A stretch of 64,000 nt of DNA from Bradyrhizobium zhengyangense (GTDB lineage: Bacteria; Pseudomonadota; Alphaproteobacteria; Rhizobiales; Xanthobacteraceae): the NCBI RefSeq assembly GCF_022012435.1, contig NZ_JAKLUA010000004.1, positions 310,001 to 374,000 of the forward strand, in the 5' to 3' direction. The notes under the pieces were generated by a model. The model saw only the letters and a program-made list of their open reading frames with translations. It was not told the origin of the DNA and made no database searches. A program made the translations under genes and the position numbers. Position 1 is the stretch's first letter. Every line of letters starts with the position of its first letter. Below, one piece after another: positions 21,236-30,631 of this stretch.

Positions 21236-22651
21236 ATGGCCAAAGCTGCGAAGACCGCCCGCCCCGCGACCCGCACCGAGACCGACAGTTTCGGTCCCAT
21301 CGAGGTGCCCGCAGATCGTTATTGGGGGGCGCAGACCGAACGCTCGCGGCAGAATTTCCGCATCGGCATCGATCGCATGCCGATCTCGCTGGTCCATGCG
21401 CTCGGCATCGTCAAGCTTGCGGCGGCACAGTCCAACCTCGAGCTCGGCCTGCTCGACAAGCGCAGAGCCGGCGCCATCATCCGTGCCGCGCACGAGGTGA
21501 TCGAGGGCAAGCTCGACGATCATTTCCCGCTGGTGGTGTGGCAGACCGGCTCGGGCACCCAGAGCAACATGAACCTCAACGAGGTCATCGCCAACCGCGC
21601 CAACGAGCTCCTCGTTGGCGAACTCGGCGCCAAGAAGCCCGTGCATCCCAACGACCACGTCAACATGAGCCAGTCGTCGAACGACTCCTTCCCGACCGCG
21701 ATGCACATCGCTGCCGCAAGCCGCATCAATGCCGATCTTGTCCCAGCCCTCGGCGAACTGCACCGCGCGCTCCGCAAGAAGGAGAAGGAGTTCGCCAAGA
21801 TCGTGAAGATCGGCCGCACGCACACCCAGGACGCGACACCGCTGACGCTTGGCCAGGAATTTTCCGGCTATACCGCGCAGGTCGAAAGCGGCGTCGCGCG
21901 ACTGAAGGTCGCAGTGAAGGATCTCTATCCGCTGGCGCAGGGCGGCACGGCTGTCGGCACCGGCCTCAACTCCAAGCCGCGCTTTGCAAGGCTATTTGCA
22001 AAGCACGTTGCCAGGATCACGAAGCTTCCCTTCACGAGCGCCGCCAACAAATTCGAGGCACTCGCGTCCAACGACGCCTATGTGCTGGCGCACGGCGCTA
22101 TCAATTCCGTCGCCACAGGCCTGTTCAAGATCGCCAACGACATCCGGCTGCTCGGATCGGGCCCGCGCTCGGGGCTGGGCGAACTGATCCTGCCGGAGAA
22201 CGAGCCGGGCTCATCGATCATGCCTGGCAAAGTCAATCCGACGCAGTGCGAGGCGATGACCATGGTGTGCTGCCAGGTGTTCGGCAATCACACAGCGATC
22301 ACGGTCGCCGGCAGCCAGGGTCATTTCGAGCTCAACGTCTACAAGCCCGTGCTCGCCTACAACATGCTACACTCGATCCGCCTGATGGCGGACGCGGCGC
22401 GCTCCTTCACCGAGCATTGCGTCAGCGGCATTCGCGCCGACGAAAAGCACATCAAGGAGCTGATGGAGCGTTCGCTGATGCTGGTGACTGCGCTCGCGCC
22501 GAAGATCGGCTACGACAACGCCGCCAAGGTGGCCAAGACCGCGCATGCCAACGGCACCACGCTGAAGGAGGAGGCGCTGCGGCTCGGCTTCGTCTCGGCC
22601 GACGAATTCGACCGCCTGGTACAGCCGGAGAAGATGACGCGGCCCGGGTGA
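21236..22651 (+). CDS. fumC: Class II fumarate hydratase
   Basis: An oxygen-stable, iron-free fumarase of the TCA cycle, 471 residues from the chosen start [10 protein letters not shown]. It has the family signature [13 protein letters not shown] with the catalytic serine loop, [14 protein letters not shown] and [14 protein letters not shown]. Starts at 21191 and 21224 are in frame and cannot be excluded, as none has a strong ribosome binding site. It follows sspB by about 100 bases on the same strand. Confidence 0.95.
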   Translation: MAKAAKTARPATRTETDSFGPIEVPADRYWGAQTERSRQNFRIGIDRMPISLVHALGIVKLAAAQSNLELGLLDKRRAGAIIRAAHEVIEGKLDDHFPLVVWQTGSGTQSNMNLNEVIANRANELLVGELGAKKPVHPNDHVNMSQSSNDSFPTAMHIAAASRINADLVPALGELHRALRKKEKEFAKIVKIGRTHTQDATPLTLGQEFSGYTAQVESGVARLKVAVKDLYPLAQGGTAVGTGLNSKPRFARLFAKHVARITKLPFTSAANKFEALASNDAYVLAHGAINSVATGLFKIANDIRLLGSGPRSGLGELILPENEPGSSIMPGKVNPTQCEAMTMVCCQVFGNHTAITVAGSQGHFELNVYKPVLAYNMLHSIRLMADAARSFTEHCVSGIRADEKHIKELMERSLMLVTALAPKIGYDNAAKVAKTAHANGTTLKEEALRLGFVSADEFDRLVQPEKMTRPG

Positions 22652-22933
22652 ATTCCGAATTCCGATAGTCATCCGTAGTGATACGGAGCCCTGAAGCTCA
22701 TAATTATGAGGTTTAGGGCGCAGGATTTGATTACCGTCAATGTTCCTGCGGAGGTGCGTGCTACGCAATGCCTTCGTGCCCGTGACGGGGCGAAATTCAT
22801 CGTTTGATGGCCCTCGAGGCCAATTGACGAGGACAAGCGAATGACCACGATCAAGCCTTGTGGGGCGCGAGGCCGCGCCCTGTTTCTGAATGTAACATCC
22901 TGCCGGCAGAGGATCAGGTGATGGAGACGCGGC
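22652..22933. other. Intergenic region, no supported gene
   Basis: About 280 bases. It holds only a 33-codon frame (22706-22807) without a ribosome binding site and a GC-rich segment before the DUF4169 gene. No promoter consensus or strong hairpin was found. Confidence 0.4.
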
Positions 22934-23122
22934 ATGGGGAACGTCATCAACCTGAATCGTTTCAGGAAGCGCGCCGAGCGGGAAGCCTCGGCGAAGCAGG
23001 CGGACGCCAACCGAACGAAGTTCGGCCGCACGAAGGCCGATCGATCGGCGGAGGAGAAGCAGGCGGACCAGACGAAGGCGCATCTGGACCAGCACCGGAT
23101 CGATCGCGAGGAGCAGCCATGA
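22934..23122 (+). CDS. DUF4169 small basic protein
   Basis: A 62-residue, highly charged protein (MGNVINLNRFRKRAEREASAK...) with the N-terminal VINLNRFRKR motif of DUF4169. It is predicted to be entirely helical and cytoplasmic. The gene overlaps the following ribbon-helix-helix gene (ATGA). The family is usually found in this pairing; the function is unknown. Confidence 0.8.
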   Translation: MGNVINLNRFRKRAEREASAKQADANRTKFGRTKADRSAEEKQADQTKAHLDQHRIDREEQP

Positions 23123-23373
23123 AGTCGCCCGTCGTGAAGCGTTCGATCGTGGTCGCCGGCCACAAGACCAGCGTCAGCCTGGAAGAGGCGTTCTGGAACG
23201 GCATGAAGGAGATCTCGGGCCTGCGCAACATGACGCTGTCCGAGCTCGTCGGCGAGATCGACGGCGCCCGCCAGCAGGGCAATTTGTCCTCGGCGATCCG
23301 CCTGTTCGTGCTCGACTACTTCAAGAGCCGCGCCCTGGCCGCCATGCAGCCGGACAAGGTTCCGGCGCAATAG
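23119..23373 (+). CDS. Ribbon-helix-helix domain protein
   Basis: An 84-residue protein with an N-terminal strand (KRSIVVAGHKTSVSLEEAFWNGMKEI) and two helices, matching the ribbon-helix-helix family of small proteobacterial proteins. It could be a DNA-binding regulator that dimerises through the ribbon, but no target is known. It is translationally coupled to the DUF4169 gene. No toxin gene follows, so it is unlikely to be an antitoxin. Confidence 0.75.
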   Translation: MKSPVVKRSIVVAGHKTSVSLEEAFWNGMKEISGLRNMTLSELVGEIDGARQQGNLSSAIRLFVLDYFKSRALAAMQPDKVPAQ

Positions 23374-23402
23374 CGCCGGCGCCTGGGCACGGCTTCGTGA
23401 TC

Positions 23403-23429
23403 TGCACTTTAAAATCCCTCTAAGGTGCA
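23403..23429. promoter_or_regulatory. Irr-type iron control element before feoAB
   Basis: A 27-bp imperfect palindrome bounded by TGCAC and GTGCA. Its core (23408-23424) reads TTTAAAA-TCC-CTCTAAG and fits the Irr/ICE pattern TTTAGAA-N3-TTCTAAA at 11 of 14 arm positions. It lies 55 bases before feoA, where an iron-responsive regulator would act. Confidence 0.65.
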
Positions 23430-23483
23430 GTTTCCATGGGCGCGCGCGCTTGACCTACATGCCTTGCGTTGAAAATACAGGGC

Positions 23484-23759
23484 ATGACCGACACTCATGA
23501 TATGCGCCGCGAGATGCCGCTGGGCCTGGCCCAGCGCGGCTACACCGGCGTCATCCAGCACCTCGCCGCCAAGGAGGCGGGCTCGGCTCTCTCGGATATC
23601 GAGCTCGAGAGCCGGCTGATCGAGCTCGGCTTCGTCGAGGGCGCCCGGGTCGAGGTCCTGCACGAGGGGCTGGTCGGGCGCGACCCGATCGCCGTGCGTG
23701 TCGACAACATCACCATCGCGGTGCGCCGCCGTGAGGCCATGGCCATCATCGTCGCTTAA
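23484..23759 (+). CDS. feoA: FeoA, ferrous iron transport accessory protein
   Basis: A 91-residue SH3-like protein that assists FeoB. The core ELESRLIELGFVEGARVEVLHEGLVGRDPIAVRVDNITIAVRRREAMAIIV is typical of FeoA. The start MTDTHDMRREM is chosen over an upstream in-frame ATG (23469) because it gives normal length. feoB follows after 24 bases. An Irr-like box lies upstream. Confidence 0.9.
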   Translation: MTDTHDMRREMPLGLAQRGYTGVIQHLAAKEAGSALSDIELESRLIELGFVEGARVEVLHEGLVGRDPIAVRVDNITIAVRRREAMAIIVA

Positions 23760-23783
23760 GCGCGCGACCGGATATCTGTTTCC

Positions 23784-25655
23784 ATGGAATTACCCCTTCT
23801 GCATCTCGCCCTGGTGGGCACGCCAAACAGCGGCAAGACCTCGCTGTTCAATGCGCTGACCGGCAGTCGGCAGAAGGTCGCGAACTATCCGGGTGTCACC
23901 GTCGAGCGCAAGGAAGGTTTTTTCGTCACGCCGCTCGGGCGCCAGGTCTCGATCGTCGACCTGCCCGGCACCTATTCGTTGCGCGGCCGCAGCCCCGACG
24001 AGGAGATCACCCGCGACTTCGTGCTCGGCAAGGCCTCCGGCGAGATCGTGCCTGACCTCGTGCTGTGCGTTGCGGACTCCACCAATCTGCGTCTCACCAT
24101 CCGCCTGCTGCTCGAGCTGAAGCGCACCGGCCGGCCGCTGGTGCTGGTGCTCAACATGTTCGACATCGCGAACCGCCGCGGCATCTCAGTCGATGTCGAC
24201 AGGCTCGCCAAGGAGCTCGGCGTGCCCGTGGTCACCTCGATCGCGGTGCGCAAGGGCGGCACGGCCGACCTCTTGAAGCTGACCGACGAGATCTCCGCAA
24301 AACTCGCCGCCGAGCCGCAGCCAAACAACTGGCGCGCACTCAGCGTCTCCGAGCTGCGCGCGACCCAGCGCGAGGCCGACCGCATTATCTCGGACTGCGT
24401 CAGCCTGCCTGCCAGGCCCGACACCTTGACCGCGCGGATCGATGCGATCGTGCTGCATCCGGTCGGCGGCCTGATCGTGCTGGCGCTGATCCTGTTCGTG
24501 ATGTTCCAGGCGGTGTTCGCCTGGGCGCAGCCGCTGATGGAGCTGCTGCAATCCGGCTTCGATGCGCTCGGCGAGTTCGTGCACGCCACCCTGCCCGCGG
24601 GCCTGTTGCAGAGCTTCCTTCAGAACGGCGTGATCTCGGGCGTCGGCAGCGTCATCGTGTTCCTGCCGCAGATCATCATCATCTTCCTGTTCATCCTGCT
24701 GCTGGAAGATTTCGGCTACATGGCGCGCGCCGCGTTCCTGATGGACCGCATCATGGGTGGCGCCGGCCTGCATGGCCGCGCCTTCATTCCGCTGCTGTCG
24801 AGCTTTGCCTGCGCCATTCCCGGCATCATGGCGACGCGCGTCATCGACAACAAGCGCGACCGGCTGACCACGATCCTGATCGCGCCGCTGATGACCTGCT
24901 CGGCGCGCATCCCCGTCTACACGCTGATCATCTCGGCGTTCATTCCGGCAACGGACGTCTTGGGCTTCATCAATTTGCAGGGCCTCGTGATGTTCGGCCT
25001 CTATGCCGCCGGAATCACCAGCGCGCTGGCCGTCTCGTTCCTCATCAAATTCTTCATGCTGCGCGACTATGCGCCTGCCCCCTTCATGCTGGAGCTGCCG
25101 GACTACAAGGTGCCCCGGCTGAAATCGATCGCCATCGGCATCTTCACCCGCGCAAAGATGTTCCTGCAGCGCGCCGGCACCACGATCTTCTCGATGATGG
25201 TGCTGATCTGGTTCCTGGCCTCGTTCCCGCAGCCGCCGGCAGGCTCGACAGAGCCCGCGATCGACTTCAGCCTCGCGGCCATCATCGGCAAGGCGATCGA
25301 GCCGCTGCTCGCGCCTGTGGGCTTCAACTGGCAGATCGCGGTCGCGCTGATCCCGGGCATGGCGGCGCGCGAGGTCGCGGTCGCAGCGCTCGGCACGGTC
25401 TATGCGATCGAGGGCGGCAAGGAAGCGGCGGAGCAGATCGGCCAGGTGCTGGCGACGAAATGGTCGCTCGCCACCGCGCTGTCGATGCTCGCCTGGTACA
25501 TCTTCGCCCCGCAATGCGCCTCGACCCTCGCCGTCATCAGGCGCGAGACCGGAAGCTGGGGCTGGATGGCGGCGACCTTCACTTACATGTTGGTGCTGGC
25601 CTATGCGGCGAGCCTGTTGACCTACAACGCCGCGGTTGCGCTGGGCGCCGGCTAG
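23784..25655 (+). CDS. feoB: FeoB, ferrous iron transporter
   Basis: A 623-residue Fe(II) permease with a cytoplasmic G-domain. G1 is GTPNSGKTSL (12-21), G3 is DLPGTYSL and G4 is NMFD. A helical guanine-dissociation-inhibitor-like region follows (about 175-225), then eight or more membrane helices with the two conserved Gate repeats (SSFACAIPGIMATR, PGMAAREVAVAALG). It is shorter than E. coli FeoB (773) because the C-terminal cytoplasmic extension is absent. No FeoC is encoded. Confidence 0.95.
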   Translation: MELPLLHLALVGTPNSGKTSLFNALTGSRQKVANYPGVTVERKEGFFVTPLGRQVSIVDLPGTYSLRGRSPDEEITRDFVLGKASGEIVPDLVLCVADSTNLRLTIRLLLELKRTGRPLVLVLNMFDIANRRGISVDVDRLAKELGVPVVTSIAVRKGGTADLLKLTDEISAKLAAEPQPNNWRALSVSELRATQREADRIISDCVSLPARPDTLTARIDAIVLHPVGGLIVLALILFVMFQAVFAWAQPLMELLQSGFDALGEFVHATLPAGLLQSFLQNGVISGVGSVIVFLPQIIIIFLFILLLEDFGYMARAAFLMDRIMGGAGLHGRAFIPLLSSFACAIPGIMATRVIDNKRDRLTTILIAPLMTCSARIPVYTLIISAFIPATDVLGFINLQGLVMFGLYAAGITSALAVSFLIKFFMLRDYAPAPFMLELPDYKVPRLKSIAIGIFTRAKMFLQRAGTTIFSMMVLIWFLASFPQPPAGSTEPAIDFSLAAIIGKAIEPLLAPVGFNWQIAVALIPGMAAREVAVAALGTVYAIEGGKEAAEQIGQVLATKWSLATALSMLAWYIFAPQCASTLAVIRRETGSWGWMAATFTYMLVLAYAASLLTYNAAVALGAG

Positions 25656-25855
25656 CGCCCCGCAAAACCAAAACGCGAAAACAACCCCATGCACAGTAGA
25701 CGGGGGGGTCCCTCGCGCGATGCCCGACCGGCCACGCTGCGCTCCAACCGGCTACACGCTTCGGAAAATCCGTTGACGCGTCGGGCAAAACACCGGCACA
25801 ATGACACCATCGAAGGATTACGACGGGCTTGGGGGACAGACCGCTCCCGATCGGT

Positions 25856-27463
25856 TCACTGATGCGAGCTGTCTGAATCCAGTGCCGTCCGAACCGCCGA
25901 CGCAAGCTCGGCGGGCCGGAACGGCTTGCGCAGAAACGGCGCGTTCCCCATTGCAGCTTCCAGCGCTGCGGAATCGGCGTAGCCGCTCACGAACAGGACC
26001 GGGAGCGAGGGTTGCACGGCTCGCGCCGCCTTGACGACCTCGGCGCCGTTAGTGCCGGGCATTGAGAAATCGATGATCATCAATTGCGGGTTCACGGTTT
26101 TCTGCATCGCGAGCGCCGCATTGCCGTGGTCAGCCTCGTGCACGACGTATCCGATTTCGGCCAGAAAGCTGGTCATCAGGCCGCGGACGTCATGATCATC
26201 GTCCACAACCAGAATGCGCTCGGCATGTCCGCTTTCGGCGGCAGCCTGCGCTTCGGCGGCCGTCTCGGTGCCGGCGATTGACCGGCGTAGCGACAGTTGC
26301 ACCAAGGTGCCTTTGCCGACCTCGCTCTTGATGTCGACGTCTCCGCCCATCTGCCGCACCAGGCCATAGACCTGCGAGAGGCCAAGACCCGTCCCCTTGC
26401 CGGGAGGCTTGGTGGTGAAGAACGGATCGAAGGCGCGGGCGATGACATCGGGCGGCATGCCTTTCCCGGTGTCCGCCACTGACAGCATGACCCGGCGATT
26501 GTCCGGATCGTCGCAGGCGGTCGTGATCGTCAATGTTCCGCCATCTGGCATCGCGTCTCGGGCATTAATCGCCAGATTGAGCAGGCTGACCTCGAGCTGG
26601 TTGTAATCGGCGACCACGAAAGGCGCACGCGCATCAAGCTCGGTCTTGATCGAAATGCTGGCGCCGAGCGAGGTGTTGAGTAGCTCGGATGCGTTCATGA
26701 TCAGTCGATTGAGGTCGACGGATTCGGTCGCAAGCTTCTGCGTCCGTGAAAACGCCAGCAATTGCGCCGTGAGCTTCGAACCGCGCTCGGCCGCCTTGAA
26801 GGCGTTCTCCGCAAGCCGCGTAATGCGCGGCTCGGTCGCGCGAGCACGGATCAGGTCGAGATTGCCGACCACCGCGGTCAGGAGATTGTTGAAATCGTGT
26901 GCGAGACCGCCGGTCAACTGTCCGACGGCTTCCATCTTCTGGGCCTGCAACAACTCGGATTCTGCCTTGCGGCGCTGCACGATTTCCCGATGTAATTGCG
27001 CGTTGGCCTTTTCAAGCTCTTCGGTGCGCTCTCGAACCTGTTTGTCCAGCGTGGCGTTCAGCGTTCGCAAGGCATCCTCGGAGCGGCGCACGCGCAGCAG
27101 CGCATTGATCGCAGCGGCAAGCTCTACCGGTTCGGCAGGCTGCACGAGGTAGGAATCGGCGCCCGCGTTCAGTCCGCTCACTCGATCCTCTGTCGCAGTG
27201 AAGGTCGCCGATGTCTGCAACACCATCACCTGGGGCCATTTCTGCTTGATGAAGGCGCAGACCTCGAAGCCGCTGATGTCGGGCAATTGAACGTCAAGCA
27301 GCACGACAGGCGGCTTGTGCTGCTCGATCAGGCGGAGCGCTTCCGCGCCGGTCTGGGCCTCGATCACGGCAAATCCGGCAGCGTTCAGGTCGCGTGTCTT
27401 CACATAGCGCTGAGATTCGAGATCGTCGACGTTCAGCACGACGACCTTTTCGCTGGCGCTCAT
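25856..27463 (-). CDS. Hybrid histidine kinase, REC-HisKA-HATPase-REC
   Basis: A 535-residue soluble kinase. The N-terminal receiver (8-122) has acceptor D57, but the usual conserved lysine is replaced by glutamine (YLVQP). A coiled coil spans about 125-175. HisKA H189 lies in LAHDFNNLL, the HATPase N-box is [14 protein letters not shown] (near 296-309) with G-boxes DTGKGMP and GKGTGLGLS, and a C-terminal receiver has D465 and lysine in RKP. It overlaps the upstream kinase gene by four bases and is the last gene of the stressosome-like operon, so it probably relays its output. No membrane or sensor domain is present. Confidence 0.9.
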   Translation of the reverse strand: MSASEKVVVLNVDDLESQRYVKTRDLNAAGFAVIEAQTGAEALRLIEQHKPPVVLLDVQLPDISGFEVCAFIKQKWPQVMVLQTSATFTATEDRVSGLNAGADSYLVQPAEPVELAAAINALLRVRRSEDALRTLNATLDKQVRERTEELEKANAQLHREIVQRRKAESELLQAQKMEAVGQLTGGLAHDFNNLLTAVVGNLDLIRARATEPRITRLAENAFKAAERGSKLTAQLLAFSRTQKLATESVDLNRLIMNASELLNTSLGASISIKTELDARAPFVVADYNQLEVSLLNLAINARDAMPDGGTLTITTACDDPDNRRVMLSVADTGKGMPPDVIARAFDPFFTTKPPGKGTGLGLSQVYGLVRQMGGDVDIKSEVGKGTLVQLSLRRSIAGTETAAEAQAAAESGHAERILVVDDDHDVRGLMTSFLAEIGYVVHEADHGNAALAMQKTVNPQLMIIDFSMPGTNGAEVVKAARAVQPSLPVLFVSGYADSAALEAAMGNAPFLRKPFRPAELASAVRTALDSDSSHQ

Positions 27464-29241
27464 GTGGCCCCCTGAACCGCGTCACGCAGGAAGGAGGACA
27501 CGCTCTCCCGGGAGATCGCATTCTTGGAGATCAGGCGCACATGTTCGGGGAGACGCGATCGGAGCGATCCATCGATCGTCATCGAGGTCGAGATGACGAC
27601 AGGGATGTCGTTGGTGCGGTCGTCCGCGGCGAGCTGTTGGAGCACGGTGAAGCCGTCGATCGCGGGCATTTGCAGGTCGAGCACGATGACATCGGGCTTT
27701 CTTTCCCGCGCGAGCCGCAGTCCTTCCTCGCCGCCGTCGGCCTCCATGAACTCGTAACGCGTCTCGTTGCCGACGATCTGCCGCATGACGTAACGGAACG
27801 TCTCGTCATCGTCGATCAGCAGCACACTCCTGCTGCCGTCGCCGGCAGGAATCGGCATTTCGCGGTCTGGATCGCCGAGCGAGGCCGGAATCTTCAGCGA
27901 GAACACCGAACCCTGCCCCGGTTCGCTCTCGACCGTGAGGTCGCCGCCCAGCAGGCGCGCCAGAGATCGCGACAACGGAAGGCCAAGCCCCGTGCCCTTC
28001 ACCTTTCTTTGCAGCTTCGTGTCGACCTGCGAGAACTCCTCGAAGATGCGTTCATGGTGCTCCGACGCAATCCCGATGCCGGTGTCGCGAACGGAGAACA
28101 CCACGCTGGCGCCGTTGTCACTGGTGCGCGAGGTCACCCGCACCTCGCCTTCTTCGGTAAATTTCAGCGCGTTCGAGATCAAATTACGCAGGATCTGCGC
28201 GACCTTTGCCTCGTCGGTGTAGAGCGGCGGCAGGTCTTTCGGCGATTCGAACAGAAGTTCGACCGCCGTGCTGGTCAACAGCGGCTTCAGCGCTCCGCGC
28301 AAGGCGCCGAACAGGCTGGCGACCGCGAACCGCACGGGCTTGATCTCCGCCTTGCCGGCCTCGACCTTGGCCAGGTCCAGCATGTCGTTGACAAGTTCGA
28401 GCAGGCTTTCGGCGGATCGCCTGATGTAGCCGACCTGTCGCTCCTGCTCCGGCGTCAAATCGCCGTCGATGCGGTCAAGCAGCAGGCGCGACAGCGCCAG
28501 CACGGAATTCAATGGCGTCCTGAACTCGTGGCTCATGTTCGAGAGGAAGCGCGTCTTGAGCTCGCTCGCCTGGCGCAACTGCTCGGCGCGCCCGTCGAGC
28601 TCGGCATAGAGCGCCACCACGCCGCGATTGGTGTCGCCGAGCTCCTGGTTGAGCTGCTGGCTTTCCTCTTCGCGGCGCCGCAGCTCCTCCAGATTCTGCA
28701 TCAGCTCGCGGTTCTGCTCCCGCAGCGCCGCAAGCGGATCTGACGACGTCTCCTTCTTCAGGCTGGACACGATGTCGGTGAGCTTGGCGCGCGGCCATGG
28801 CGCGACGCGGAGCGGCAGCTTCTGCCCAACTTCGACAGTTGTCCCTTTGCCGGGCACGGAATCGATGCTGAACGTGTCCATCAGACGGCGCGCGCCGATC
28901 AGGCCGAGCCCCATCCCGCTCGGCGAACGATATTGCCCGTCGAGGATGAGCTGGAGATTGTCGATGCCCGGTCCGCTGTCGCAGATGCGAACGACGAAGC
29001 GTTGAGGGATCGTCGCCGCATCGAGCGCGAATTCGGCGCGGCCGCCGCCGGCATAGCCATAGGCATTGCGTGCGAGCTCGGAGACCGCAGTCGCGATCCG
29101 GGTCTGGTCCTGTCTTTCGAACCCCAAGAGATCGGCAACGCGATGGGCACGCTGCCGAACTGTGACGACATCGCTCTCGTTCTCGATCGGGACTGTGACG
29201 ATGGGCCAGTGTTTCGAGGTTGCTGCCATAACCTTCACCAT
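27460..29241 (-). CDS. Hybrid histidine kinase with RsbT-like ATPase domain
   Basis: A 593-residue soluble protein. Residues about 15-145 form an extra GHKL ATPase domain like RsbT/RsbW (SELARNAYGYAGGG, CDSGPGID, GMGLGLIGARRL). A coiled coil follows (about 165-225), then HisKA H238 (SHEFRTPLN), a second HATPase (NLISNALKF, DTGIGI, GTGLGLPLS) and a receiver with D522 (VLDLQMPAIDG). Thus one chain joins a switch-type ATPase to a full phosphorelay kinase. It overlaps the preceding ATPase-PP2C gene by 7 bases. The start at 29241 or 29229 is uncertain. Confidence 0.9.
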   Translation of the reverse strand: MVKVMAATSKHWPIVTVPIENESDVVTVRQRAHRVADLLGFERQDQTRIATAVSELARNAYGYAGGGRAEFALDAATIPQRFVVRICDSGPGIDNLQLILDGQYRSPSGMGLGLIGARRLMDTFSIDSVPGKGTTVEVGQKLPLRVAPWPRAKLTDIVSSLKKETSSDPLAALREQNRELMQNLEELRRREEESQQLNQELGDTNRGVVALYAELDGRAEQLRQASELKTRFLSNMSHEFRTPLNSVLALSRLLLDRIDGDLTPEQERQVGYIRRSAESLLELVNDMLDLAKVEAGKAEIKPVRFAVASLFGALRGALKPLLTSTAVELLFESPKDLPPLYTDEAKVAQILRNLISNALKFTEEGEVRVTSRTSDNGASVVFSVRDTGIGIASEHHERIFEEFSQVDTKLQRKVKGTGLGLPLSRSLARLLGGDLTVESEPGQGSVFSLKIPASLGDPDREMPIPAGDGSRSVLLIDDDETFRYVMRQIVGNETRYEFMEADGGEEGLRLARERKPDVIVLDLQMPAIDGFTVLQQLAADDRTNDIPVVISTSMTIDGSLRSRLPEHVRLISKNAISRESVSSFLRDAVQGAT

Positions 29242-30227
29242 TTGGCCACGAGCACGGTCGCGTCGTCGCGATGGCGACTGAAATCGCGATAGAGGATCGC
29301 GGCGATCAGCGAGGGATGAAGCGCGGCCAGATTGGGGTAACGGTCGACCGTCCAGCTTGAGGCCAGACCGTCCGAATGCAGAATGATCAGACCTTGCGTG
29401 AACGGGTAATCGAAGGCGCGGATTTTTCGCGTGTTGAAACCCGCCGTCCCCGCCATCGACACCATCCGTTTGGTCTCGCCCGCGGCGATGATGACGCCGG
29501 CGACATTGCCGATCCCGGCAAAGTTGACGTTCCCGGTTGCGGGGTCGAAGCGGGCGATGGACACGGCCGCGCCGCGTGTCGCGCGCAGGCCGCCATGGAC
29601 GTAGTCAAGCAGGTTGGCGACGGTATGACCATTATAGCGATGGAAAATTCGCACCGCCTCGACGGCAGCTTCGGCCGCCTCCGGCCCGTGCCCGAGGCCG
29701 TCTGCCACGAAGAGCGTGCGGACATCTCCCGTGTTGGAGAGGCTCCAGGCATCGCCGCAGACATCTTCGCCCGCCTTGGCAATCGAGACGGCGCCCCAGG
29801 TTGGGACAGTCGGCGGCTTGAGGGAAGGCGCAGCGCCAGGCGCAACACGCGCCAACACGGCAGTCCCTACCCCCGGCCACGAGCCGATATCGACGAAGTG
29901 CGATTGCCGTACCACGGCGCCCAGGCCGCGCCCGGCGGTGCCTGCGCTGGAGTAGCCGTCTTCGAGGCATGCGGCGACGTTGCTCATGCCGGCACCCTTG
30001 TCTAGGGCAAGAACTTCAATGCCCTGGCTTTCATTGTCCTCATAGGCTCCGACGAGAATTTCCCCGCCCGAGCCGTGCTTGACGAGGTTGGTTGAAAGTT
30101 CGGTCGCGATCAGGGCGAGCTTGCCCTTATCAGTCTCGTTGAAGCCGACGCGTTGGGCGAGATCAGTTGCTGCCCGCCTTGCCTCCGCGACGCCGCTTGG
30201 ATCGTTGACGCCGACGGATTTCATCAT
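29235..30227 (-). CDS. ATPase-PP2C protein (RsbT-like plus SpoIIE-like)
   Basis: About 330 residues. The N-terminal part (5-130) resembles an RsbT/RsbW-type ATPase (IATELSTNLVKHGSGG, DKGAGM, GRGLGAVVRQ). The C-terminal part (about 150-330) is a PP2C/SpoIIE phosphatase with the metal-binding aspartates in DVCGDAW, VADGLGHGPEA, HSDGL and RDDATVLV. It occupies the place of RsbX, the phosphatase that resets the stressosome, but is larger. The start overlaps the rsbT stop (TGATG); 30224 is an equal alternative. It probably dephosphorylates the STAS proteins RsbR and RsbS. Confidence 0.88.
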   Translation of the reverse strand: MMKSVGVNDPSGVAEARRAATDLAQRVGFNETDKGKLALIATELSTNLVKHGSGGEILVGAYEDNESQGIEVLALDKGAGMSNVAACLEDGYSSAGTAGRGLGAVVRQSHFVDIGSWPGVGTAVLARVAPGAAPSLKPPTVPTWGAVSIAKAGEDVCGDAWSLSNTGDVRTLFVADGLGHGPEAAEAAVEAVRIFHRYNGHTVANLLDYVHGGLRATRGAAVSIARFDPATGNVNFAGIGNVAGVIIAAGETKRMVSMAGTAGFNTRKIRAFDYPFTQGLIILHSDGLASSWTVDRYPNLAALHPSLIAAILYRDFSRHRDDATVLVAKW

Positions 30228-30631
30228 CACTTCCAACGTGCGATTGTGACTTTAGTGCCTAAGCCCGGCTCCGAGACGATCGAAAATTCGTTGCAAAGTC
30301 GCTTGGCGCCCCCTAAGCCGAGGCCCATGCCCTTGCCGGAGGTGAAACCGTCCTTGAGGGCCTGCTCGATGTCGGCAATGCCGGGGCCTTTGTCCTCGAA
30401 GGTCAACCGGACGCCGCGGCGGCCGCCTTGCTCCACGATCTCCGCGGTCACGTCGCCACCCCCGCCATAGTCGAGCGTATTGCGCGCAAGCTCACTGGCC
30501 GCCGTGACGACCTTGGTCTGGTCGACCAGACCGAGGCCGACCTCGAGCGCGAACGTCCGGGTCAGCTGCCGCACCCGAACCACGTCGTCCGAGATCCTGA
30601 TCCCGAGACGTTCAGTCTTCGTCGTCGGCAT
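30227..30631 (-). CDS. rsbT: RsbT switch kinase
   Basis: A 134-residue GHKL-fold serine/threonine kinase. The N-box ELARNTLDYGGGG, G1 DKGPGIADI and G2 GKGMGLGLGGAKRL are intact. In Bacillus, RsbT is held in the stressosome, phosphorylates RsbR and RsbS under stress, and is released to activate its target. The start MPTTKTERLG has GGAGG six bases upstream and lies inside the 3' end of rsbS (20-base overlap). RsbU, its usual target, is absent here, so the released RsbT must act on another protein, perhaps the adjacent kinase. Confidence 0.92.
   Translation of the reverse strand: MPTTKTERLGIRISDDVVRVRQLTRTFALEVGLGLVDQTKVVTAASELARNTLDYGGGGDVTAEIVEQGGRRGVRLTFEDKGPGIADIEQALKDGFTSGKGMGLGLGGAKRLCNEFSIVSEPGLGTKVTIARWK

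Noticed and set aside
22706..22807. A 33-codon frame after fumC
   Set aside because: No ribosome binding site and no known small protein; not distinguishable from chance.
24186..25694. A 502-codon minus-strand frame opposite feoB
   Set aside because: FeoB is intact in the plus frame, and the minus frame is composed of charged low-complexity residues typical of a shadow.
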